DNA from: Paragonimus westermani
Lineage: Eukaryota; Platyhelminthes; Trematoda; Plagiorchiida; Troglotrematidae
Length of the DNA stretch: 64,000 nucleotides
Assembly (NCBI GenBank): GCA_008508345.1
Contig: QNGE01000421.1
Location: 124,001 to 188,000, forward strand
Direction of reading: 5' to 3'
Shown here: piece by piece, positions 1 to 12,710 of the stretch
Layout of the letters: each line of letters opens with the position of its first letter
How positions within the stretch are numbered: position 1 is the stretch's first letter
Position numbers and translations under genes: made by a program
Notes under the pieces: generated by a model
What the model saw: the letters and a program-made list of their open reading frames with translations, nothing else
Databases searched by the model: none
What the model was told of the DNA's origin: nothing

Positions 1-1929
1 AGCTTGGAACTAAAAATATGGGGCGACTGGTTTTGGACAGATGTTCACATAAAATGGATTACCTTGGTGATTTCATCTTCTGAGATTTCGATGAGGAATT
101 CGCGGTCGTATAAAGTAACATTTCAAGTAGAACAGCTGTCACGGATACCCCCGCACTCAAAGACTACTCCCATAATGTGAAATTCCGGATAACGTCCGTC
201 CACTGCTAGCAAGTGTATTTCTGCACTCAATGTTGACTACTTTTACTGCCATGTCCTCCTTATTTCCCGTGTGAAGGTTCAGCGTTTGTTCACATTGGAC
301 TCGTCGTGAGTGATGGCCCTTTTCGATATTCGGTACATGAGGACTCACTCATTTCGATGGTCCCTCTGTGGCTTAAGAATGTTTTTTGCGCATTGAGTTC
401 GTGATCATTTTTGAGGACAGAGATAAGCTAGACATCATTTCGAAACCTAATTAACGAACGTTGTTTGCATGCGGTCAATTGCAAGACATCCCAGCAGTTG
501 ATCCAGCACTGCTCTAGTGATCAGATTCCTTCTCTAACTGGTCTCTTTCACGACGTGCTGGCCAGCAAGTGGTGTCCAGGAGCTTAGTCGTTGAACGTTT
601 AAAACTGTATATGGATGCTGTTTAAACTTTAATAAAACGAGAGGTACAACAACTATCACTGCTGTAATAAGTGGTTGCATGATGTACAAGTTACATAGAT
701 GTTTAGGATGTAGGATTCCTATATTTGCTCCCTGTTTGATAGGCGTGCTTGAACTCCAGTCTACGACCTATAGTTTGTTGGTCGCTACCTATAGCTGGTT
801 GAACGGATTAGTTTCCAGATGGGACTTATCAGTTTGACAATCTTGTAGGTCTGAGAGCCGTAAAGTGAGGGGTCTGGAATCCAATCAAATGTTATTCGTC
901 CTGGTTTCTATTCCAACGCCGATGGCAATATATGGTTAAGTCATTTTGTTTATTCTGAAAAGTTGGCGATTGTTGGAGATTGTCCATGTGGTAATATACA
1001 GAAATACGAAGTTCCCGGTTGAATCCCATAAACATGGTTCGTGGGTAGAGACGTAGGCGGAAGTGACGTACGCCGGGTTTTTTTGGGTAGCAATGGGTCA
1101 AAATTAAGCAGATATTGTTAAGGCTTGAAAATCTATCAGAAGTAATGTCAAAAAGACGTATCCGATTCGGAACGTTTGTATGGAATGTTTTGAAGGTCGA
1201 TTTTTTTGGAGCCAATTCTTGTAATAGCTGACAGGTTGTGTCAAATGTGGGCGACAGGCGTAGAATTTTTATGAAAGGGGGGAGTAAGGACTTTGGGAGA
1301 AGCACTGAAACCTTGGTATCACAAAGAATTGCTGGTCATTTTGAAAGTTTTAGGTACCCCACACTGTTCTTCTCGCCATATTGTGGCGAATTTCCATTGT
1401 AGCAAGTTTATTGCTTTTTTATTACATGCCACTGGTCGCGGTATATTACTAATAAAGATTGCTAGCAAGACATTTCAGCGCAGACCTCAAAGAGCTGAGT
1501 TCAGTCAACTAAGGAATTGACGAAACTTTTTTCAACGTTGGCCAGCGTTGGTCCAATGATGGGACAAACTATGTGTGCAATATTCAGTCGGATGTTTTGA
1601 GATTTATAGTGTGTTAAATGACAAATAAATTGGGCATATAACCGGAATTACCGGCATCAAAATGCTCCGCGTGACATTAACATATGACATGTCGAAAGTT
1701 GGGATGAAAAACGTTTGAGTTGGCCTGGACAACGGCTATGCTCTCTATAGCACTGATTGCAAGTCTGATGAGCTTGGTGGTTGGAGATAGTATTTTTATT
1801 GTCAGTGGCTAACTGTTCGTCTGTTGGTGTCAATAATCTAAGGAATTTATCATCAGGAGACCACCGGATGAGAGTCACAGGAGGACAAAAATGTTCCTGT
1901 GCCACGGTCGTTCGTTATTATACTATTGT
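1..1929. other. Non-coding stretch, no supported gene
   Basis: I see no recognisable gene. The longest open frame is on the minus strand at 892-1305 (about 137 codons). It opens with GTG, not ATG, and an AG preceded by a short pyrimidine stretch lies just upstream on that strand, so it could be part of an exon. Its translation matches no family I recognise and shows no motif. The sequence is otherwise ordinary unique-looking DNA without tandem repeats. Confidence 0.5.
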
Positions 1930-2125
1930 CATACAATTTTCAAGTTGACCATCACTCACATATGATCGCAGCCTTCGCATTCAGATAGACTTTCCAGCCA
2001 GCCTCTTTCGAAAAGAAGCACTAGACTCAAGTTTCTCTCTCATTAGAGCTCATCAGTAGTGCATATCCTTGCCACGGCCGGGATTTGAACTCCGGCCATT
2101 CCAATCACGAGGCAACCGTGTTGAC
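1930..2125 (-). repeat. SINE-type tRNA-like repeat, family A copy 1
   Basis: This is a dispersed repeat read on the minus strand. Near its 5' end it carries a tRNA-like internal promoter box B (GGAGTTCAAATCC, complement of 2081-2093), followed by CCGGCCGTGGCAAGGA and then a body of about 110 bases that includes GCTCTAATGAGAG and TCTATCTGAATGCGAAGG. By eye it is about 80% identical to the copy at 6045-6255 and about 85% identical to the body fragment at 5896-6000. The tRNA-like head with a non-tRNA body is the layout of a tRNA-derived SINE. I see no poly-A tail. The exact ends are estimated from where similarity between copies fades. Confidence 0.7.
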
Positions 2126-2773
2126 CGTGTTGTTATACTACTGTTACACTATGACTGTGTTGCCTGACTTGTGAGGGAGAATAAACCCTGAACTGTGGTA
2201 ATCGGTGAGTGGATGCGGGTTGGGATGTAGGAGAGCTGTTAGAAGATCGAATGTTGCGTAGCTTCATATGCCTTGCTTGTGTTGAAAACTAACCGAATCA
2301 CGGGGTCAATGTATACATAGTAATTTTAAGCAATTCATTCTGTTGATAAACTTGAATATGGCAATAAGAAGATGTGAATCATCTAATGTTCTACGGGGTA
2401 AAATTTCGTACTTGTAACCAATTATGAACATTAAGATAGATTTAAATAAGGAAGAAGTCATGACTTAAGAGATTAGATTGCCTCTCTGCCTAATCCTTCA
2501 AGCAGTGACTTCCGACATAAGAAAACTTGTTCTAAATTTTCAAAATTGGTTGTGTCCATGTGTGATCAGGATGTATGAAGTGTTACTCTGGAGCAAATCA
2601 CATGATTGACATTTTTTCATTTCCTCATTCAAGTATTGAGAGTGATGATTAACAGTGAATTCAGTATTCCGTAAACAGCGTTTGGATACAGGGGTTTAGT
2701 TGACACTGAATTGATAAGTTATGAGCTTATCGTATTGTGTCGTTTAAGGCCATGTGAATGAGAAAATCACGAT
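2126..2773. other. Non-coding spacer between two family-A repeats
   Basis: AT-rich sequence without an open frame worth reporting or a recognisable motif. It separates two family-A copies in the same orientation. Confidence 0.5.
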
Positions 2774-2935
2774 TGATCGCAGGTGTCGCATTCCCACGAA
2801 CTTTCCAGTCGGCCCCTTTTGAACAGAGGCACCAAACTCGAGGTACTCTTTTTCTGAAATTGTTCAATGGTGCATGTCCCTGCCAGGGCAGAGACTAGGA
2901 TTTTAATCACGCTTTCATGAGGTAACTGTTCTGAC
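2774..2935 (-). repeat. SINE-type tRNA-like repeat, family A copy 2
   Basis: Same family and orientation as the copy at 1930-2125 but more diverged. Shared landmarks on the minus strand are GGCAGGGACATGCACCATTGA (compare GGCAAGGATATGCACTACTGA), a C-T-G-T-T-C/T-A-A-A-A-G-G-G-G-C segment, and TGCGATC near the 3' end. The tRNA-like head (complement of roughly 2890-2930) is recognisable only in outline and box B is mutated. It is probably an old insertion. Confidence 0.6.
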
Positions 2936-5895
2936 AGGAAATTGTTCTCAATTTATGTTTATGAAAGCAATTATCTGAGCGGTGTTGGATAAAATGTTGA
3001 AAAAATACGTCTTGGTGCAACAACGACAGCTGGATTCAGAACACTTCCCATACACGAGGTAATTGGTTTACACACATTGGGTCAGTGCATTTGAAGTATA
3101 TATGAACTGCAGACAAGTGAACGAATTGTTGTATGTGTGATTTGTTTCAAACAACGGCTTGGAAGCAGGCCCGAAGAACAGCGAGAAGAAACCAGCTGGT
3201 GTGTAACTTTCAGGTTATTTCACATGTTAAGAGAATAATAATGTCAGTTAAGAGCCTGATAAAAGAGATTTCACAAAACGCATTTGTTAACGTTCAAAAA
3301 TTGGACAGAAGCATGGCCACGTCGTGGTATGGAATTTTGCGGCGAATTATGACTCACTGGAACACCATAGGTAAGACCATTTGGTTGATTTATCATAAGT
3401 TCTTCAACGTTGAAAAGGGAAGCAGTCAAAGCGTTTCAAGTGACTTCCGAAAAGTGCGAAATTAGTGACCAAACATTTTGAGCACACACGGACATTTAAC
3501 TAAGTTTAAACACTGATTCGTATTTTCTCAAGGTGGCAGTCATGGCTTGTCGAATTACACAGATAGCAGTCACATGCACAACACTGTTGTGATAACTAAA
3601 TGACCATGAAAAATACCGATTTCAATTAGGACTTCATCAGCAGCAGTAGTTCGTGATTGATTATTTCAGGTCAGTCAAACAAGAATACTCAAACTCATTA
3701 ACTTTTTACACGGAGGACTGGCATATTAGGGATGGCACGCGTATTTTCAAGTGACTTTGGATGGTGGGTTGTGATCATTCATCCATCGTATCGACCAACT
3801 TTCCATCAACAGCAACAGTCGTCCCCCTAACATAAGATACGCGCACCGGTCCGTCTTTTAACGTAACTGCAGCTGAACGGATTAATACGGTACTAAGTGG
3901 GGGACTTCACTTATTAATAAAAGGAAATGCTGATAATCGTGTGATTGAACAGGTGCAGTGGAACCACGTTACACGTCTGTCAAATTACTTGCATCAGGTG
4001 CCCCATTAGAAACTACGTGATGTGGCAACATCTGTAGGACAGCTCCGTATCTACAGGTTCCACTTCACCAACATAAAGTGAAATGAAAGTCGCTGGTCAG
4101 CGGATAAAACTCTCACTCAAGGCCGCCTTTGTCAAGCGCACATACAAATCGCTTCGTGTGAAAGAAACTTCGTGATCAATGGAAATTCTGCTGGTTGAAC
4201 GAAAAACGTTGGAACTGAGGTGATGCCTAGCATAGGCTTATTCACAATGCTGTACACGACTCTATGCCGCATTTCTTCGGTTGTTTAACGAAGATCGGAG
4301 AAGTGAGAGAACCTTCCTGCTAAAATTAAGGTGACAACAAGAAGTTTAGATATGACGGGTTAAGGGTATTGAATTTTTTTCCACTGCGTTCTCACTTTGA
4401 ACAAACAGTGTAATTCACGGAATTGTGCTCCTACAAGTTTCGAAGTAATCGCACGTCTTTTCTTGTTATTACCAGTCTAAATGTTTTCACATGAATGAAG
4501 AGATAATGTAAAACCAACCTCCAGATAGTAACTGGTTGTGGCTACATCTTTTTCTATGTACTACTGGAATGGAAGGTGAAATCCAACATTGGTAATTCGA
4601 AATAAAACCTATCGATGTTGGAACGGACAACTTTATATGATGGTCCAATTTGAAGTCACAAATACAATCAAATTGTTTGCGTCACCGTTCATTTGTGAAA
4701 ATTCTGAAAGTTCAGGTGCCGCGACAAAAAAGCCATCCCAAAGTCAATGGAAGTGCCAAGACCACGTCTCTTTAATCCTTTCTGTGTGTGTACAAAAGTT
4801 ATCGTCCTTGACATTCTGCTTGTCATTGTTTCGAAAGTGACAGACCTCCATGGTTTTGGTTCAGGTTTATCCACCAGTCTTTATACTTTGGCAGTTTGCT
4901 TATGTAGTAATTCTCCTAATTACCGGATACACGCGGCATGACATTGCCATTGTGCAAAATCTACTTTCGTCACTATGTTGCACGAAGAGAAGGAGCTTTG
5001 TTTCAGTTGGATTACCCTTGGAACACTTTGGAGATTTATAGCTTAAAAACAACTAAAATATAGTGGTTCTTGTTTTCCCACTCATTCACTTGCGCCTTTG
5101 ATATGCACAGCATTTTTCAGGCTGGATGGATTAGCTGTGTATTCAGAAGCACTTACATCGGACTAGACGAAAGTAATCAGTTAGGTTCCAGCGTAATAGA
5201 TCACGAAAGAATGGCAAAATGGACCGATCTGTTCAGATTAACATTCGAAAAGATAACTTGGTCGTACTTCTAACACCAACGACACTACAGTGTTTTCTGA
5301 AGAGCTGCTTCTTTTGCAATATCAGTCTTTTGCAGAAGTGAAAATAGCTATTGTGGTTGAAGACCACAGTGGGTGAAGAAAGTTGTAGCCTGACCTATTC
5401 TAGACAGAATTCTGTCGTTCGTATCCGTTCTCTGAGGCTGTAGGCTGCAAGACACTTCAAAAATTTATTGTACTCGTCAGACACTTCAGTTGACCTAATT
5501 TTCGTAAAACTGCGCCGAGTCGTTGCTTCACGTGTAATTGTTATGCAATATTCCAGAGAGGCATGAATAAACGTTGCATTTAGGAATTCAGTTCCGTTTA
5601 TTCTGAACGGCCATTGAATCGTTGCTGGCAAGACCACTTCTCACTGTCTAATGCGAGCAACGCATCGACAACAATGAAAGGAACAGTTAACACCAAGTAA
5701 CTTAAGAAACGTTAGGGAATCGACCTTTCAAAATGTCAAAGTTTTGGGAGGGCCTCAAAGAGCGTGATTAAACTTGATGTTAAACAGAACAATGACAAAC
5801 GAGACAAACAGTGAATATCAGTTATTGTTCTTAGTGGGAACCTCAGATTTACAGAAGCTGTGGGCTGAGTATTGGTTACTGAGGAGTGGTCGGGG
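2936..5895. other. Non-coding stretch, no supported gene
   Basis: Open frames here are short and overlap on both strands. The longest is a 110-codon plus-strand frame at 3133-3465, rich in Arg, Lys and Ile, with no motif I recognise and no convincing splice context. Around 3770-3810 there is a weak resemblance to the 3' body of the family-A repeat, too poor to call. Nothing else stands out. Confidence 0.5.
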
Positions 5896-6000
5896 ATTTG
5901 GCAGAGGTCAAGGTGAATATCACACATTTCGATCGCAGCCTTCGCATTCAGATAGATGTTCCAGTAGCCCTCTTTAGAAAAGAAGCACTAGACTGGGTTT
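5896..6000 (-). repeat. Family A repeat, body fragment (copy 3)
   Basis: This is the 3' body of family A without its tRNA-like head. The stretch 5931-5990 is nearly identical to 1964-2023 of copy 1 (shared CGCAGCCTTCGCATTCAGATA and AAAAGAAGCACTAGACT). It sits about 45 bases from a more complete copy in the opposite orientation, so the two form an inverted repeat. An 83-codon plus-strand frame runs across both copies. It appears to be a chance frame, because it is composed of repeat sequence in two orientations. Confidence 0.7.
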
Positions 6001-6044
6001 TCGCTGTCACAAATGGTAACTTGGTCGTGTTTACTCTGAAGGTA

Positions 6045-6255
6045 ACGGTGAAGTGGTCAACAGATTTGCATCTCGAAAGCTTTGCCGGAGTTCCAATCCC
6101 AGCTGCGGCAAGGAAATGCACTACTGACGAGCTCTAATGAGAGCGTAACTGTAGCCTGATACTTCTTTTCGAGAAGGAATGGCTGACTAGTCTATCTGAA
6201 TACGAAGGCTGCTGCTGACCGTCAGTGCGTTCAACTTGAATGATGGTTGTTGTCA
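6045..6255 (+). repeat. SINE-type tRNA-like repeat, family A copy 4
   Basis: The most complete plus-strand copy. A tRNA-like head (AAGTGGTCAACAG followed by box B GGAGTTCCAATCC at 6087-6099) leads into CGGCAAGGAAATGCACTACTGA, GAGCTCTAATGAGAG, CTTCTTTTCGAGA, TCTATCTGAATACGAAGGCTG and TCAACTTGAA. The same landmarks occur in the same order in copy 1, which fixes the order of the family consensus. Its body is complementary to the fragment at 5931-5995. Confidence 0.7.
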
Positions 6256-7306
6256 AATTGACACTAAACAATACAACCAACGCAGTCCAAAAATAATGCA
6301 GGAGCCGTACTGTAAACGGGGTCACTACATAGTAGGTGAACAGTTTGCCAAATACCCCGAAGGCATTGGCAATAAAAAACGAAATTGACGCAAGTTTACC
6401 AAAGTGCGAGTTGTTGACTAAATAGCAGAACGATTCGGTGGGCAAATGGAGAGACAAGACCCGCCGGACCTTCCAAAATTTAAGTTCTACTTTCAGCTAT
6501 CGAGAAAATGCCATTATTGCGACAACGTAGTAATGATCATAAAGCTGCTAATCACGGCAAAAGCGTTAGGTGGAAGCCGTGAGCAGGTGAATTAAAGACA
6601 GCCGTATGACACAGGAAGGTGCCATTTTTCGATGGATAAGTCATAGTTCTGATTAGCTCAATATTAACATTTAATAATGTGGGTCTGGATGCAGAACTCA
6701 GGAAACGGAGGACAAATAGATTTTCAAACTACGAAGAAAAGTGTTAGGACAGTTGTAAATTGAACGCAGTTTCACAGCTGGCAGTCTGACTAGTCAAACA
6801 CAATTCAGCGACCAAAAACACGCCAACAACCATTCACGGTAGACTGCGACGAATCAAAGGATTGTGTCAACTCACATCACATCCGTGTACTTCGATTCCT
6901 TGTTTTGCTCTTCTGATGACAAGATTGCTCGGTACGTGATGAAGAGTGAAAAGTCAGTTTTCATTCGTCTGGTCGAAAATGAGTATTAAGTGAGCGTTGA
7001 CCGAACATTCTCAATGATCTATGGCGTGTCAAATAACCTATCAAAATGCCAACCACATGGAAATGTTTTACGCTCCTGCGGTTATTGGATCCGCGCCAAA
7101 TTAAAGCGAAGCTCAATATAGGCTTTTCTTAAGCTCGACCTAGTGAGGAGAAACGCACTTTCACCGAAGGAGTTTCGCTGGTATCCTGTTTATACCTTGA
7201 TCACAAGTTAGATGTGGAGAATAGTCTACCTACTCCGTTCAGTTAATGTAAAGGAGTGACATAATGAACAAACCAAGTTGTCGCTCCTTGGTCATCAACT
7301 TCACTT
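6256..7306. other. Non-coding stretch, nothing recognised
   Basis: No gene, repeat or motif is supported. A 107-codon minus-strand frame (6134-6457) overlaps the preceding repeat and matches no family I know. Confidence 0.5.
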
Positions 7307-7342
7307 CTATATCCATCTATCTATATCTATCTATCTATATTT
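7307..7342. repeat. Imperfect CTAT/ATCT microsatellite
   Basis: A run of about 36 bases built from the tetranucleotide CTAT with two interruptions (one CC and shifted TATAT steps), read directly from the sequence. Such tracts are usually length-polymorphic. Confidence 0.85.
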
Positions 7343-10300
7343 AAATTTCGCTCTCCGACCTTCACACTGTCATATGCGTTTGAAGGCGAGAGATGGAAAA
7401 CACGCTTGTTTTCTTGCTCATAACTTGATGGTCGTAGTATAAACTGCTATGAAACCCACTTGTTTCTTCCAGCTACATATAAATGTAGTTAGAGAGTCCA
7501 CAACTTTCACGTGATTCCAGATTTATCCGATCACCTAGCAGAATGTGACATACCATAGCTATATTGATAAGTTACCGATGGTTAAGAACTTTAACGGGAA
7601 CAAACATATCATTTAGTTGCAACCGTTCCGTATGAACTTTGTGCCTTCATGGTACAAAGTGTAACTCCAAAACTAACAAGATTCCTATAAGCATGGTGCA
7701 GACGGTAAAGATTTCTGAGCTGACAGCCAATAATAGGAATCTGCATCAACAAACAGCAGGAAATGGGGGAATTGAAATCCGAGATCATATTTCTAAGGTT
7801 AAACAGGTTTCTTCTGATTCGGACAGCTTTAACACCAAATGTGCATTTCATTACCGAGTTGAGACCGCGTTTGTAAACCTCTGTGGGTATGATCTAACCC
7901 AAAAATTTAAGCGACAACCATCTACAGTCAGGTTTATTCAGTTATCCCAGATTGAGGTATTCTACCTGGTCTGGCCTCTGGCTTAGTTTTTGAAGGCAGA
8001 AGACGATTAATCAAGCCAGTCAGCGTAATCCTTGTTGATGTTATATGGGTAAGCTGTATCTTACACAAAGACATTATTTTAGACGTAGAAGTTTTTGCTT
8101 TCTTCTGTTTTCACTCTTGTACCTGGTATCAGCTAGCGGTCGGCTTGATTTGAAATAAATGAGTTTATTCATAGAAGTTTTGAACCCCAGTTCCCCTTCA
8201 TTATTTTTTCTGGTTTTTATTCACCTGCTCTTAATCAGTACATCGCATTATTCTAGCGTCGCTGCTGTTGTTAATACTGAGTATCCTGAGGATAGAACAC
8301 TGCTAAGTGCGTTTGTTTTCTGATTTAGAACAATTGGATATACACAATTTAAAAGAAACCCACATTCCAAACAGTTGAGCTCTAGATGGATTCGAAACAG
8401 CAATAAAAATCGGTGTGCCAGTATGTGACAAACACAGTACTTATTCAGTAGCGAGACCATTAAGAACATTACGAAAATTGGCAAGTAGATCTGTAAATCC
8501 AAATGAAGACTACAATTTACATACTACTTATTAATGAGCAACTGAAACGGAATCACGAAAGCTACACAACTACAAAGTGTGTAACTGAGGTCACTCCTTC
8601 TTTTCATGCTGGTCAGCTCGGTTTAACCATAATCTGTTTCATTAAGGCACTTTACCCAGATTACTCTGGGTGGGTAAGTTCTACAGAGCTCACCTACCGG
8701 TTTACATAAACATTCGTAGTTGTTGTCCGTCAAGTCTGTCCCCAGTTGAATGCAGCTGCTCTCACTGAATGCGGCCAGCATGACCGGACTACGAACCGGA
8801 GTCAGTGTGTTTGGGATTCGAGAACACCTTGCTGCGCGAACCGAACATGGATTTGGACAAAGAATCATTATATCCAACCGAATGTCGCCTGGATTTAGTT
8901 CACGCAACTTCGGCCACGTGACGTGACAAAGCCAATAGAGAAAGAGACCTAGGTGGACCGGAAATCAGCATTATTTTTCAAACAGAAATCATTACACTGC
9001 TTAGTAGCCAAGTTGAAAAGAATAGTTATAAGAAATTGACCTTTATTACAAATTCGACCTTTGCTTCAGTTATGAGTTACGCAGAAATTGATATCACGTC
9101 TGGTATTCGCTGACTGTACGAAACTGATATTGTTAGGTCGAACAGTGTCAAGTTTCTTTAACTGGCCATACAGAAATCTATGACCAGAATTCGTAGTGGA
9201 TAATGAAAATACTTTCAAGTGTATTTTCACGACCAATAGTCTGCTTCCAGTTGGAAAATGGCGAAATCCACGACAACCCAAAAACTGCGTCGTTTGTGGT
9301 GCCGCAAACACCTCTGATTGTTGTAGCAATGAGGGGTATAGATAGCAGTTCTGTTTTACTTTGTGATTCGAAGACATGGCTTGCTTTCAAAGAAAATGTA
9401 AACAGATATAGTGTATCTGACCATCATTGTCTCCACTAGTGGACTAGTCGTGTGAGAAATACAACCGTTTGCTGGTGCGTATTACGGAATGCTCTGGACG
9501 GCCAAGCAGTAGTTCAACTAATCATGCTGTACAGCCTGGGACGTTCGGCTCACATATTTCGCATGCCAGCCAGGTGTTTGTCATATCGAGTATTATCTAC
9601 TGAGACCAGCTACATTGGTTAACATTCCGAGAAGTTCAAACCGCAGATTGGTCTTAAAATATGAACTTCTTGACTACTTCAATGGGTAAGGTGGGTAAAT
9701 GTCTTCTGGTTGATCGGGGTCCCCGTGAAAACTTAAATTACAGGCCAGGATTGAAATCCGAAAAGCCAGCGTATCGCGTACAGTGACATACCTACTTAAC
9801 ATACCATCTCTAGTTGTTTCACAAAGAATCGTTTCTAACAATTTTTTAGTTTAGCGATGCTTTTTTCTTTTACGTTCATTCACTTCACTGCGACGGCCTA
9901 AGCCACAACATATTCTTGTCTAGCTCACGGTCATTGTGACTGAGTTATTGAATGCTATTTTTGTGAATCATGTTTCAACTCTACTCCGCTTTTGCACAGT
10001 TAGTCTTTTTATTCGTTTCCTCTAGTTCTTGGTCCAGATTTGGAGCCCATTGTTTTTTTAGACGGATAACAAGTTCATCCGGGACAGAAGGTCAATAAAC
10101 GTATTGCCTCAGATTGTGTGAGTCCGGGTGTAGGCTCATCTTATGGTCGCTTGGAGAATCTTCACTTAGTGAATAGTCGCGAAAGGAAAATGACTGAAGG
10201 GCAATGTTCGTTTGTTTGAATACAGTTTGAGGAGTTCACGTAGTGATAGGTTGATCTGTGTTCTCCTAGGCGGTGAACACACTTGGCCAGATTAAGGCCG

Positions 10301-10414
10301 TTTATACTACGTCATTGATTTTACTTTCTTCGATTTAACAATAATTTTTAGTTACATAAAATGCCAAACATTACCTGGGAATTCCGCGGGACACTTACTT
10401 CTACATGGACTTAC
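7343..10414. other. Non-coding stretch, no supported gene
   Basis: A 115-codon plus-strand frame at 7639-7986 opens with ATG, has no recognisable domain and overlaps a minus-strand frame of 80 codons. I do not call it. A box-B-like GGATTGAAATCC at 9749-9760 could be the remnant of a tRNA-like repeat but lacks the rest of either family. No other structure is visible. Confidence 0.45.
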
Positions 10415-11025
10415 CGTACAACTTTTCTTCTGACATATCCCAGGAAATTGAATGTTTCAGGTTACGTTTGCCACTGCCGAGGGTGTTTAAATAAGCTAAG
10501 AAATCACACGTGTAAACCCCAGCTGTTAATTTCAAATTTTTGCATGATGTGGCACAATTTGTGAACAATGTACTCAGTGAACTAATATGTTCTGAATTAT
10601 ATTGCCCGACGTAATGCATCTTTTCACTTGAACTAATAGTCAAAGAGATCTGTTTGCGCTGTGGTACGTTCTCCTTCGGGTCGACATCCATAGTGCAGTC
10701 TTTGGCCGTATAGGTGAAGTTTTTCAAGGAATCCACAGGTAACTGACAATGCTTGATTACGTGCATGTAGGCGCATTGTCCTTTTTCGAGCCACTTGTTC
10801 TTCGAACATTCGTGCGCTTCCATGTACACCGTACCAATCTGACCGCCCACAAAGTCCAGTGGGAAACCGTACATAAACTGTACATGTCTGAACACACTCA
10901 GACTCCATGTGACCAATTTACCGGTGGGATGTTTTTCGGGCTGAATTTTACAGTGCAGGCTGAACACTTGACGGCGGGAAAGCAATACGGTTACACACAG
11001 AATACACCCGAGGAGCACGGAAATT
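10415..11025 (-). CDS. Candidate internal exon, cysteine-rich secreted-type protein
   Basis: I do not recognise the protein. The segment has exon-like edges on the minus strand: a pyrimidine-rich acceptor (CTGTTTCTAACAG) ends just before 11025, and a strong donor (ACG then GTAAGT) begins at 10414. Between them one frame is open for about 203 codons. Its start is hydrophobic (LLGCILCVTVLL, then basic residues), like a signal peptide or membrane segment. About eight cysteines follow over 180 residues, in contexts such as HECSKNK, KGQCAYM, KHCQLP and KDCTMD, with an N-glycosylation sequon (NFT). An extracellular disulfide-bonded domain is therefore plausible. No ATG precedes the hydrophobic stretch before the upstream stop, so the start would be in another exon. 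Splice phases would be 2 at the start and 1 at the end. The flanking exons were not found, and a chance open frame remains possible. Confidence 0.35.
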
Positions 11026-12662
11026 CTGTTAGAAACAGTTCAAACAGTACGATTGTCAGATAAGACCATACTGGAAACGCTGAGTTTTCTTGATTCAATT
11101 TATTAACGAGATGGGCTGTTACCATGTCGTTTGTTCTCGTCGGTCACATACATATAAGCCACTGGTCACATACAGCAAGTACACAGTAACAACCACAATT
11201 AAACATGACACACTAATAATATCGTGAACAATACCCTTGAAATTGAACTGATCACATCAACTCTCATGTTAGGAGAAGTGTTCAAAACTGCTTGAACAGT
11301 AAAACTTTCTTGGTTGTCAGCAGCTTTGGCTTTCGATCAACTAACAACCGACTGACCAGAGTTACTGGGTCAAGCAAATGATGTGTATCGAAGATGTGTT
11401 TAGTAATCAGATGTGCCAGGTTCCGACTTGGCCACTGAGTTGCTGATGTATGTTGTATCGTCGTATTAACTGATCACTTAGGGTTGTGCTTCCCCATCGG
11501 TTGTCATAAACTCCGGTCCATTCTATCATTACGCTTATAACTAGAGTTGCAGGTAAACTAGCAAATTAGGTAAGCGATAGAAATGTCCTTTTGATCAAGA
11601 CCGGAAACACGGAATACGAAGTACCGAGTGGAATATATCAGTTAGGTCTCGCTTACATTCGTTGCTGTGTGATCATCACCAAGTTACAGATTTGAGACAG
11701 TCTCATTCTGCACTTTAGCCACTGGTGTCTGATGGTTAATTTCCGTATAATTTTCCAAATCATCACTGGCTAGTCAAACATTCTTCAGAAAGTTTCCTTA
11801 TTGCTGCTGTCATCAGTAAATAGTTGTTGCGCTCTATAAAATAAGTTCGGACTAAACCTATTGGGACAGGCTAAGAAAAGTTAAGTTACTGGCCATCTTA
11901 TTTTGTCGAAAAATCGACTGATCAAAATGTTGAACAGTATTAAATTTCCCACTTCGTTAGTAGCAAGAGACTGATATATTTGTTTGGGAAGCGTTCGGAA
12001 GTCTGCGCACTTGGCTGAAATGGATTCCGTCCGTGAAAATGTGTGATCGAAATGTCCTTTAAAGAAAGTGTAGATTTTAATCGAATTCGAAATTTATCTT
12101 TTATCCACCCTCAGAAATATATCAGCGATGGATGGGTTCTATACGTTTCTTCATGTCAAGTGATCTATCTGTTTGAAAGCAGTACTGACAAAGTGAAACG
12201 TGATATTCTTGTTGGGTAAAACATCGAACCTCCAAGACCATCAGCCGAAACATACGATGCTAGACTCTGACAGGAAGTAGAAGTGCACAAGTGTGATAAT
12301 TCCATGTAATTCCCCGCAATGATTTGTGAAAAATGAACCGATATCAAAATAACCTTATTGGGATATTAAGTAAACAAAAGTGTTTGGTAATAACAAACTA
12401 CTGGATGCCAGAAGCACTAGATTGTGGGACATATCGTTTGAAATGCTCTACGAATTATATGATGAATAATGCTTGTAAGAAGATAAATTCATACTATGTT
12501 CAGCCAATCAAGAAAATGTGAATTAGACCTATGGGATTCCGAAAGACATGTCTTCTAGACGTCACTTCTCGGATGCTGCTATTCACGCGATCGTTGTAGT
12601 CTAACTTGTGAGATTGATAACAATTAACAGACTGGGTTGGGCCTAATGCTAATCTCCATGAA
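11026..12662. other. Non-coding stretch, no supported gene
   Basis: No reading frame, repeat or RNA gene can be supported. If the exon at 10415-11025 is real, the upstream intron of its gene would lie here. Confidence 0.5.
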
Positions 12663-12667
12663 GTATC
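12663..12667. repeat. Target site duplication, left copy
   Basis: GTATC directly abuts the outer end of the 3' LTR. The matching position outside the 5' LTR (17223-17227) reads GTAGC, 4 of 5 identical. Five-base duplications are usual for Ty3/gypsy integrases. One mismatch fits mutation since insertion, but five bases is weak evidence on its own. Confidence 0.55.
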
Positions 12668-12704
12668 TGTTGTGCCCGCAAGATACGCTTGGCCAACAAG
12701 TTGG

Positions 12705-12710
12705 TTTATT
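12705..12710 (-). promoter_or_regulatory. Polyadenylation signal in 3' LTR
   Basis: AATAAA on the minus strand, about 40 bases before the outer end of the LTR, the usual place for the signal that ends the element's transcript. The same hexamer is at 16947-16952 in the 5' LTR. Confidence 0.6.

Noticed and set aside
3765..3815. Possible family-A body fragment
   Set aside because: Only short interrupted similarity to the CGCAGCCTTCGCATTC-ACTTTCCA segment, and no head.
5886..6137. 83-codon plus-strand frame as a gene
   Set aside because: It runs across two family-A repeat copies in opposite orientation and is not conserved as a frame in the other copies.
9740..9790. tRNA-like box B (GGATTGAAATCC)
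   Set aside because: No box A or cloverleaf arms at the right distance. A 12-base match alone is expected by chance in 64 kb of AT-rich DNA.
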